Source: Streptomyces sp. Edi2
GTDB taxonomy: Bacteria > Actinomycetota > Actinomycetes > Streptomycetales > Streptomycetaceae
DNA length: 64,000 nt
Assembly (NCBI RefSeq): GCF_040253635.1
Contig: NZ_JBEJGX010000003.1
Span: forward strand, 3,348,001 to 3,412,000
Direction of reading: 5' to 3'
This document shows, in pieces, positions 58,101 through 64,000 of this stretch. A model generated the notes under the pieces. It searched no databases and had not been told where the DNA came from. It saw only the letters and a list, made by a program, of their open reading frames with translations. A program made the position numbers and the translations under genes. Position 1 is the first letter of the stretch, and each line of letters opens with the position of its first letter.

Positions 58101-60068
58101 CAGCCCGAAGTCGTAGATCCAGGCGATGGTGGAGTCGGCGCAGCGCAGCTCGTGCGGGCGCTCGTCGACGACCTCGACGCCCAGGCGGTTCAGGCCGGGC
58201 AGCACCCGCGACAGCGAGACCGGCTCGCCCCTGCGGTAGATCTTGAAGCGGCGCTCGCCGGGGCCCGCGCCGACCGGCTCGTAGAGGCTGACCGAGAAGT
58301 TCTTGCCCGGCTCACCGGTGAGCTTCTCCAGGTGCTGGAGGTCGGCGACGGCGCTGCGCGGGCTGTTGTCGGCCTTGTAGCCCTCGGGGAAGGCGTGGCC
58401 GTAGCGGCGCAGCAGCTCGGCCGCGCGCTCCTCGCCGACCTCGGCGTTCAGCGCCTCGCCGAAGCCGTCGGCCCACGAGCGGGCGGCTTCCACCAGCCGG
58501 CTTTCGAGGCGGTCCGCGGCGGCGTCGGTGAGCTCGGGAAGGCTGGCGCCGGGCTCGACCCGGATGACAAAGTGCAGCCGGGAGAGGACCGACTCGGTGT
58601 TCCAGGCGGTGAAGTCGACGCTGGTGCCGCCGAGCTCTTCCTTGAGGATGTCGATCAGGCGCAGCCGCACCGCGGTGGTGTAGCGGTCGCGCGGGAGGTA
58701 GACCAGCGCGGAGTAGTAGCGGCCGTACTCGTCCTGGCGGAGGTAGAGCCGCAGCCGGCGGCGTTCTTGCAGGTAGAGGACGCTGGTGGCGATGGACCGC
58801 AGCTCGTCGACGGGCGTCTGGAACAGCTCGTCGCGCGGGTAGGTCTCCAGGATCTGCAGCAGGTCGCGGCCGTCGTGGCTGTCGGGGCTGAACCCGGCGC
58901 CCTCCAGCACCTCGGCGACCTTGCGGCGGATGACCGGGACCCGGCGCACGGACTCGGTGTACGCGGCCGAGGAGAACAGGCCCAGGAAGCGCCGCTCACC
59001 GATGACATTGCCCTCGGCGTCGAACTTCTTGACGCCGACGTAGTCGAGGTAGGAGGGGCGGTGGACGGTGGCGCGGCTGTTGGCCTTGGTCAGGATGAGC
59101 AGCTTGTGCTCACGGGCCTTGGCGCGGGCGTCCGCGGGCAGCCGGTTGAAGGACGGCGAGACGGGGTGGCCGTCGGCGCTCTCGTGGTGCGGCGGGTCGG
59201 CGCGCAGGATGCCCAGGCCGGTGCCGGGCACCGCGGTCAGCACGTCCTCGTCGACGCCGCCCTCACCGGGCACCGACGCCAGCTCGTACTCGCGGTAGCC
59301 GAGGAAGGTGAAGTGGTCGGCGGACAGCCACCGCAGCAGCTCCTGGGCCTCCTCGATGTCCTCGCCGCGCAGATCGTCGGCGATCGGCTCGGCGGGCAGC
59401 TCGTCGGCGATGCGGCCGGCGGCGGCGCGCATCTTCTCCCAGTCCTCGACGGCCTCGCGGACGTCGGACAGCACCCGCAGCAGGTCCGCGGTGATCTGCT
59501 GCAGATCCTCGCGGTCGGTCTCGCGGTCCATCTCGACATGGATCCAGGACTCGGTGACCGCGTCGTGCGGCAGCTTCGCGCCCTTGCCGTTCCTGCTGTG
59601 CGCGTCGCAGCTGGAGTCGAAGACCTCGATGAGCTTGCCGGTGACATCACGGCGGACGATCACCTGCGGGTGGATCACGACATGGATGCCGCGGCCCTGC
59701 CGGGAGAGCTCGTTGGTGACCGAGTCGACCAGGAACGGCATGTCGTCGGTGACGACCTCGACGACGGAGTGGCTGCAGGTCCAGCCGTTCTCCTCGACCG
59801 TCGGGGTGTGCACCCGGACGTTCGCGGTGCCCTGAGGACGCATCTCCGCGAGGCGGTAGTGGGAGAGCGCGGCGCCGAAGACGTCGACCGGGTCGCGGCC
59901 GGTCAGGTCCTCGGGCGCGGTGTGCAGGTAGTAGCGCTGGAGGTATCCCGCAAGGGTGTCCGGGTCGAGCCCCCGTACCGGGTGCTTACCCCCGGCAGGG
60001 CTGCTCTCTACGACCCGGGCGGCCCTGGCGAGCAGCTCGGTCTTGGCTTCGTCCAGCTTGGTCTGCAT
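55113..60068 (-). CDS. NAD-specific glutamate dehydrogenase, large 180-kDa class
   Basis: 1,651 residues, matching the length I recall for the Streptomyces clavuligerus enzyme that defined this class. It oxidatively deaminates L-glutamate to 2-oxoglutarate and ammonia with NAD+. N-terminal half: ACT-like regulatory repeats (VPVIRRKVAEVLEGAGF). Catalytic segment: ARGGLRWSDRREDFRTE near 850 and VGAKGGFVGKQLPD near 885 (substrate Lys in KGG), followed by the Rossmann half (DMSGDVFGNGMLLS, GEGGNLGLTQLGRIEFA). ATG 60068 with AGGAGCCAGAGG upstream. Cytosolic, probably hexameric or tetrameric. Confidence 0.95.
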   Translation of the reverse strand: MQTKLDEAKTELLARAARVVESSPAGGKHPVRGLDPDTLAGYLQRYYLHTAPEDLTGRDPVDVFGAALSHYRLAEMRPQGTANVRVHTPTVEENGWTCSHSVVEVVTDDMPFLVDSVTNELSRQGRGIHVVIHPQVIVRRDVTGKLIEVFDSSCDAHSRNGKGAKLPHDAVTESWIHVEMDRETDREDLQQITADLLRVLSDVREAVEDWEKMRAAAGRIADELPAEPIADDLRGEDIEEAQELLRWLSADHFTFLGYREYELASVPGEGGVDEDVLTAVPGTGLGILRADPPHHESADGHPVSPSFNRLPADARAKAREHKLLILTKANSRATVHRPSYLDYVGVKKFDAEGNVIGERRFLGLFSSAAYTESVRRVPVIRRKVAEVLEGAGFSPDSHDGRDLLQILETYPRDELFQTPVDELRSIATSVLYLQERRRLRLYLRQDEYGRYYSALVYLPRDRYTTAVRLRLIDILKEELGGTSVDFTAWNTESVLSRLHFVIRVEPGASLPELTDAAADRLESRLVEAARSWADGFGEALNAEVGEERAAELLRRYGHAFPEGYKADNSPRSAVADLQHLEKLTGEPGKNFSVSLYEPVGAGPGERRFKIYRRGEPVSLSRVLPGLNRLGVEVVDERPHELRCADSTIAWIYDFGLRMPEHVKGDDARERFQDAFTAVWTGAAESDNFNTLVLRAGLNWRQAMVLRAYAKYLRQAGATFSQTYMEDTLSNNVHTTRLLVSLFEARMSPGRQRAGTELTDGLLEELDGALDQVASLDEDRILRSFLTVIKATLRTNHYQKDSEGRPHAYLSMKLDPQAIPDLPAPRPAYEIWVYSPKVEGVHLRFGKVARGGLRWSDRREDFRTEILGLVKAQMVKNTVIVPVGAKGGFVGKQLPDPSQDRDAWLAEGIACYKTFISGLLDITDNLVGGEVVHPQNVVRHDEDDTYLVVAADKGTATFSDIANEVAESYGFWLGDAFASGGSAGYDHKGMGITARGAWESVERHFRELDHDTQTEDFTTVGVGDMSGDVFGNGMLLSEHIRLVAAFDHRHIFIDPNPDAATSYAERRRLFELPRSSWADYNTELLSQGGGIHPRSAKSIQINAQVRAALGIDAGIKKMTPADLMRAILKAPVDLLWNGGIGTYVKSSVETDADVGDKSNDAIRVNGEDLRVKVVGEGGNLGLTQLGRIEFATAGGKINTDAIDNSAGVDTSDHEVNIKILLNSVVANGDMTVKQRNKLLAEMTDEVGALVLRNNYAQNTALALALAQSSSMLNAQQRFMRRLVRDGDLDRALEFLPTDRQIRERLNSGRGLTQPETAVLLAYTKITVAEALIQTGLPDDPYLQRLLHAYFPSALHERFAEQVDGHALRREIVTTVLVNDTVNTGGTSFLHRMREETGASLEEVVRAHTAARTIFGLNQVWDDVEALDNVVAADVQTRIRLHSRRLVERGTRWLLNNRPQPLELSETIGFFAERVAGLWKELPNLLQGSDLEWFQTILDELTAAGVPEALAVQVSGFSSVFPALDIVAVADRMGKEPLDVAEVYYDLGERLRINQLLDRILELPRNDRWQSMARASIREDLFAAHAALTADVLSEGNGTSTPEQRFKAWEQANAAILSRARATLEEIYGSEGFDLANLSVAMRTMRTLLRTHS

Positions 60069-60522
60069 GTCCTCTGGCTCCTGTCGCGCGCCGTTGCGTG
60101 ACGTTGTGGAAGAACGTGATGGAAGCCGCACAACGCCGCCGCGACGCGAGGTGTCCTGTCGCTGTCGACGCTATGCCGCGATGAGAGAGGGCCGTGCCGT
60201 TATCGACAGTTCTTGACGAAGTCGACGGCGAGTGTTGGCCGCAAGGACCAGCGGCCGCCCGGTCACGGTGGTGCCCCGGGCGCACGGCAGGGGCCTCGAT
60301 GCCCCCGCGGGTTATCGCGCTGATCACGGTGCAAGGCTATCGCTCCCCACACGGGTGCCGTCATGGGCCGTGTGCGTACAAAACCACGGCCCGAACTTGG
60401 CCCTTCTGGACAACGGCGCGGCGCGGTGGCATGTGCGTGGTGTCGTGCACCACACCGGCCCGGCGGCCGCCCGCAGGAGCGGCGCACGAGACACCTGCCC
60501 GCCCACACCGCGGCCCGGCAGC
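60069..60522. other. Upstream region of gdh
   Basis: 454 bases without a supportable gene. A patch near 60195-60235 (GTTATCGACAGTTCTTGACGAAGTCGACG) is the least GC-rich and carries the repeated GTCGAC; a second lies at 60100-60120. Promoter not fixed. Confidence 0.4.
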
Positions 60523-61185
60523 CTAGACGGCTATACCGCCCGCCAGCTCGACCGCCTCGGCGAGCGTGTCCACCACCGGCACCGCGGCGGCCGCCAGGCT
60601 CGCCCGGCTGTGGGAGCCGCCCGTGTAGAGCACCGCATGGGCGCCCGCGTCCCGCGCGGCCACGGCATCATCCACGGCGTCACCGATCACCACCGTGCGC
60701 GCCGGATCCACGCCCTCCATCGCCGCCAGATGCCGCACCATGTGTGCGCTCTTGCTGCCCCCGGACGGCCCGGTCCTGCCTTCCACCAGCACGAACCGCG
60801 ACTCGATCCCGAAGTCACGCACGATCGGCAGCAGCTCGTCGTGCCCGTACATGCTCAGGATCGACTGGCTGCGTCCGGCCGTCTGCCACCCCTCGAGGAG
60901 CATGTCCACGCCCTCGGCGAGCTCACAGCCCAGGCGGTGCGTGCTGTAGTGGCGGTGGAACGCCTCGTCCATCACCAGCCACTCGGCGTCCGTCGGCAGG
61001 CGTCCCATCAGCCGCTCGTAGAACCGCGGCACGGGCACGCAGTACAGGTCCCGGTACGTCTCGAGGGTGATCGGCTCCAGCCCGATCTCCGCGAAGGCGG
61101 AGTTCGTCGCCCCGATGACGGCGTCGATGTCGTGGAACAGGGTGCCGTTCCAGTCCCAGACGATGTGTGTCGCGTGCTTCCCCAT
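60523..61185 (-). CDS. HAD-superfamily hydrolase
   Basis: 220 residues, phosphoglycolate-phosphatase-like HAD. Motif I is WDWNGTLFHD (first Asp nucleophile, Trp replacing the usual Phe; Asn replaces Gly before GT), motif II SMYGHDE, Lys in GGSKSAHMV, motif IV VVIGDAVDDAVAARDAG. Substrate unknown; phosphorylated small metabolites are likely. ATG 61185 has GGGGGA upstream. Confidence 0.85.
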   Translation of the reverse strand: MGKHATHIVWDWNGTLFHDIDAVIGATNSAFAEIGLEPITLETYRDLYCVPVPRFYERLMGRLPTDAEWLVMDEAFHRHYSTHRLGCELAEGVDMLLEGWQTAGRSQSILSMYGHDELLPIVRDFGIESRFVLVEGRTGPSGGSKSAHMVRHLAAMEGVDPARTVVIGDAVDDAVAARDAGAHAVLYTGGSHSRASLAAAAVPVVDTLAEAVELAGGIAV

Positions 61186-61278
61186 GTGGTCCCCCACGTC
61201 GTTCCCCGTGCGTTTCCCCTGAAGAAAAAGTACCCGCCGCCACTGACAACGCGGCCGGCTCCGCGGACAGGCCGCCGC

Positions 61279-61785
61279 TCACCCGATCAGATGCGGGATC
61301 TCCTGCACCCCGAACCACATCAGGTCGTGGTCCTCCGCACCGTCCACCGTGAACTGCGCATCGTCATCGCCCTGGTCGGCCGCGCCGAGCGCCGCGGCGG
61401 CCGCCGCGATGTCCGCCTCCGCGTCCGCGGCATCCACATGCACCGCGGCGGCCTTCGACAACGGCACCGGCCCGGCGACCCGCACCTCGCCCAGCGCCGA
61501 CGGGTCGAGGCCCCGGTCCGGATCCGCCACCGCGGCGCCGTCCGCCACGTCCACGGCCACCACCACGCGCCGGCGCGCGAGGTCCGGGTGCCCGGCGAGC
61601 AGCCGCAGCGAGGCCTGCGCGGCGCGGTTCAGCGCGGCGTACTCCAGCTCCTCGATGTCGTCCGAGACGTACCACTCGCGCAGCGCGGGCGTGACGGCGT
61701 ACGCGTCCAGGGGGCCGGGGCCCAGTTCGCCGTTCTTGTGCGCCTCTGCGAGACCGGAAAGGGTCAGGGGGACATAGACGCGCAT
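61279..61785 (-). CDS. DUF6912-like conserved hypothetical protein
   Basis: 168 residues beginning MRVYVPLTLSGLAEAH, with LDAYAVTPALREWY, EELEYAALNRAAQASLRLL and the end DHDLMWFGVQEIPHLIG. This pattern is a conserved actinobacterial hypothetical family found beside secA and HAD genes. No membrane segment or known catalytic motif. Function unknown. ATG 61785 follows GGAAGCGGC. Confidence 0.75.
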   Translation of the reverse strand: MRVYVPLTLSGLAEAHKNGELGPGPLDAYAVTPALREWYVSDDIEELEYAALNRAAQASLRLLAGHPDLARRRVVVAVDVADGAAVADPDRGLDPSALGEVRVAGPVPLSKAAAVHVDAADAEADIAAAAAALGAADQGDDDAQFTVDGAEDHDLMWFGVQEIPHLIG

Positions 61786-62082
61786 GGCAGCCGCTTCCGC
61801 TCGATTCGCTCGACTCCGAAGATTGTCCCGCCAGCATACGGGCGCGAGTCCCCCATCGTGCCGCCCCGGCACCCCCCGGGCCACCCGCCCGGCGCCCGGC
61901 TTCCACCCCGCTCCCGAGGCCTGGCCGCAGGCCCGCACCACGGACGGGTGAACTCTTCGCACCCTTCGCCGCGGTCCCCTCGCGCCTTGCTGCCGCCCCG
62001 ACCGCGCCGATACGAAGTTCCCCACCAAGAAAGCTACCGCCCAGTAATTCACGGGCCCGGCACAACGGGGGCGATCACCAGC

Positions 62083-63075
62083 ATGACCGGCACGAACGGC
62101 ACCACGGCGCACAGCACATCCGTCACGGTCACCACACTCACCGCAGCCGCTACGGCCGCCACAGCCGCGGGCAGCGAGCCCGCCGAGCGGCCCACGGCGT
62201 CCCCTCGGTCCCCTCGGTCCCCTCGGTCCGCCCGGCCTCCTCGGCCCATTCAGCCCCCTCGCCCCTCAGACTCCACGCCTGTTCCGCCCGCCGGCACCAC
62301 GCCCGCGCCCCCTGCCGGCATCGCGTCCACGCCCTCCACCGGCACCCCGGGCGACGACGGCGGTCCTCGCCCCCGCCCCGCCGGCACACCGGAGACGGCC
62401 CCCACCGTCCCCCGGCCCCGCCGCTCGCCCGCCGACGGCCGCTCCCCTGCCGACCGCCGTCCCCTCGGCACCGCCGACCGCCGTCCCCTCGGCCCCGCAG
62501 GGAGCGGCCCCGGCTCGCCCGCCCGTGGCACCGGTCCGGGGCGTCGCGGCCCCGGCTCCGCCGGCCGCGGCCCCACCCGCGGCGCCCCGCACCCCGGCCG
62601 CTCCGCAGCCCTGGCCGCCGCCGCGAGCCGGCGGTCCGGCACCTCCGCCCCGTCCACGCCCGTGAACGCGGCCGGTGTCCCCCTGCCGAGCGCCGCGGCG
62701 CGGCGCAGGGCGCACGAGAGCCGGCCGCATCACTGGTTCGCCCATCAGCTGGTGCTCGCGCTCAGCGGACAGCGCCCCGTCCACGCCCTGCTGGGGCATG
62801 CCCTGCCCGCCGCGTACGACCGGCTGGCGGAGCTCGCCCCGCAGGCGCCGCTGCGGCCGGTCACGGCGTCCGGCCGGCGCGGCGAGGCCCCCACCGTGCG
62901 CGACTGCGGACTGTGCCGGCCGCGCCGCGGCGTCATCGAGGCCTTCGCCCGGATCGCGGCGGACGGGCGGCTGCGGGCCCTGGCCTTCCGGCTGGAGCTG
63001 GGCGCCGACTCCCGGTGGCGCTGCGCCGCCCTCGACATCGGCCCGTCCCCGGCACTCCGCGGCCCGGCCTCCTGA
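62083..63075 (+). CDS. Rv3235-family protein with long disordered N terminus
   Basis: 330 residues. The C-terminal 115 residues match the actinobacterial Rv3235 family: HHWFAHQLVLALSGQRPVHAL, AYDRLAELA, VIEAFARIAADGRLRALAF, RWRCAALDIG. The first 200 residues are Pro/Ser/Thr/Arg/Gly repeats (SPRSPRSARPPRP, RSPADGRSPADRRPLG). The family sits near secA in mycobacteria and Streptomyces; function unknown. ATG 62083 is the first start after the upstream gap; the true start could be further in. Confidence 0.72.
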   Translation: MTGTNGTTAHSTSVTVTTLTAAATAATAAGSEPAERPTASPRSPRSPRSARPPRPIQPPRPSDSTPVPPAGTTPAPPAGIASTPSTGTPGDDGGPRPRPAGTPETAPTVPRPRRSPADGRSPADRRPLGTADRRPLGPAGSGPGSPARGTGPGRRGPGSAGRGPTRGAPHPGRSAALAAAASRRSGTSAPSTPVNAAGVPLPSAAARRRAHESRPHHWFAHQLVLALSGQRPVHALLGHALPAAYDRLAELAPQAPLRPVTASGRRGEAPTVRDCGLCRPRRGVIEAFARIAADGRLRALAFRLELGADSRWRCAALDIGPSPALRGPAS

Positions 63076-63161
63076 CCTGCCCGGCGACGCAGCGGACGCC
63101 CTGCCCGGCAGCAGACCTGCCCGGCAGCGGACCCGCGCGACAGCGGACCTGCCCGGCAACG

Positions 63162-63200
63162 CAAGGGCGCCCCGGCCGTTCTCCGGCCGGGGCGCCCTTG
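63162..63200. terminator. Terminator of secA
   Basis: A 16-bp perfect stem (CAAGGGCGCCCCGGCC and complement), 7-base loop, convergent between Rv3235 and secA. Preceded by CCTGCCCGGCA tandem units at 63078-63160. Confidence 0.85.
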
Positions 63201-63242
63201 TTCTCACGGCCGGGGCACCAGATGCCCGGGCCGCCTCCTAGC

Positions 63243-64000
63243 TCACTTCTTGCGGCGACGCCCGGCGCTCTTCTGGGCCTTGCGCCGCTCGGCGCGGGTC
63301 AGACCGTCCGCCTCGGAACGGGCCGGCACCGCCTCCTCGTCGCTGATGAAGTCGCCCTCGATGACACTGCCGTCGCCGTCCACCTTGGGGGCGGAGAAGT
63401 GCAGCCGGTCCGGCCGCTGCGGCGCCTCCAGGCCCTTGGCGTGGATCTCCGGACGCCCCGCACCCGCGGGCACCGCCTCCTGCTTCTCCAGCGAGGCCGG
63501 CTCCGCCGCCTCCTCCACCGGGACCTCCTCGACCTGCTGCTCGACCTGGACCTCCAGGTTGAACAGGTAGCCGACGGACTCCTCCTTGATGCCCTCCATC
63601 ATCGCGGTGAACATGTCGAAGCCCTCGCGCTGGTACTCGACCAGCGGGTCCTTCTGGGCCATCGCCCGCAGGCCGATGCCCTCCTGGAGGTAGTCCATCT
63701 CGTAGAGGTGTTCACGCCACTTGCGGTCCAGTACGGACAGCACGACCCGGCGCTCCAGCTCCCGCATGATGTCCGAGCCCAGTTGCTCCTCGCGGGCGGC
63801 GTACTGCGCGTGGATGTCGTCCTTGACGGCGTCGCCGATGAACTCGGAGGTGAGGCCCGCGCGGTCGCCGGCCTCGTCCTCCAGCTCCTCGACCGTCACC
63901 TTGACCGGGTAGAGCTGCTTGAACGCGCCCCACAGGCGGTCCAGGTCCCACTCCTCGGCGAAGCCCTCGACCGTCTCCGCCTGGATGTAGGCGTCGATGG
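63243..64000 (-). CDS. secA: SecA preprotein translocase ATPase, C-terminal part
   Basis: About 252 codons from the 3' end; the gene runs off the right edge. Seen are the helical scaffold/wing segment (VVLSVLDRKWREHLYEMDYLQEGIGLRAMAQKDPLVEYQREGFDMF) and an acidic linker leading to a basic C tail (TRAERRKAQKSAGRRRKK). The classic SecB-binding zinc motif CxCGSGKKYKxC is absent, as usual in actinobacterial SecA1. Drives post-translational export through SecYEG. Confidence 0.96.
   Translation of the reverse strand, partial: IDAYIQAETVEGFAEEWDLDRLWGAFKQLYPVKVTVEELEDEAGDRAGLTSEFIGDAVKDDIHAQYAAREEQLGSDIMRELERRVVLSVLDRKWREHLYEMDYLQEGIGLRAMAQKDPLVEYQREGFDMFTAMMEGIKEESVGYLFNLEVQVEQQVEEVPVEEAAEPASLEKQEAVPAGAGRPEIHAKGLEAPQRPDRLHFSAPKVDGDGSVIEGDFISDEEAVPARSEADGLTRAERRKAQKSAGRRRKK

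Noticed and set aside
54966..60101. 1,711-residue open frame on the plus strand
   Set aside because: Exactly antisense to the NAD-glutamate dehydrogenase; no domains, produced by GC3 codon bias.
60232..62082. Extension of the Rv3235 frame to 60232
   Set aside because: It would run antisense through the HAD and DUF6912 genes; composition changes and no start is supported.

Overview
The window is actinobacterial chromosomal DNA, almost certainly Streptomyces. It is very GC-rich with GC3-biased codons and many GTG starts. It carries tmRNA-smpB-ftsX-ftsE-prfB and the paired Ser/Thr kinases PkaA/PkaB, a giant NAD-glutamate dehydrogenase and secA, in an order I recall from S. coelicolor (about SCO2952 to SCO3005). 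No computation was run; family names come from reading motifs, and symbols given by gene order are marked as such.

Region 1 (1-13.7 kb), stress and accessory genes: a HelR-type helicase cut by the left edge; an ECF sigma/anti-sigma pair (sigU/rsuA by synteny); a CGNR zinc-finger regulator with a repeat tail; a methyltransferase; a uroporphyrinogen-III synthase/winged-helix fusion beside a NarK nitrate/nitrite transporter; a MazF-type toxin-antitoxin pair next to a frameshifted HATPase relic and a DUF397 protein; a DUF4232 lipoprotein; and a LysR regulator divergent from an MFS transporter.

Region 2 (13.7-28.1 kb), core functions: ssrA and smpB (trans-translation), a PDZ/S41 protease, ftsX-ftsE, a tiny zinc-ribbon membrane protein, a sortase-type LAETG surface protein with exact repeats, prfB, pkaB, pkaA, and a divergent FHA-FtsK ATPase that looks like an orphan type VII secretion EccC/EssC relative.

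Region 3 (28.1-33.5 kb): a sugar ABC importer (lipoprotein plus two permeases) set in long tandem-repeat non-coding DNA. One permease has a MalF-P2-like extracellular insertion.

Region 4 (33.5-55.1 kb), a cell-wall glycopolymer (teichoic-acid-like) island: two methyltransferases, a GT2/TagF fusion, two TarS-like GT2 enzymes, a GalE epimerase, a YfhO/CsbB-like GT2/GtrA membrane glycosylation operon (with a TTA codon in yfhO), a Tat-exported PIG-L deacetylase with a propeller, and a TagGH exporter divergent from a TetR regulator. The polymer would be built by the TagF fusion, decorated by the GT2 and YfhO systems, and exported by TagGH. Low-complexity linkers and hexanucleotide repeats recur here.

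Region 5 (55.1-64 kb): the 1,651-residue NAD-glutamate dehydrogenase, a HAD phosphatase, a DUF6912-like protein, an Rv3235-family protein, and the C-terminal part of secA cut by the right edge. Strong inverted-repeat terminators separate most convergent genes.
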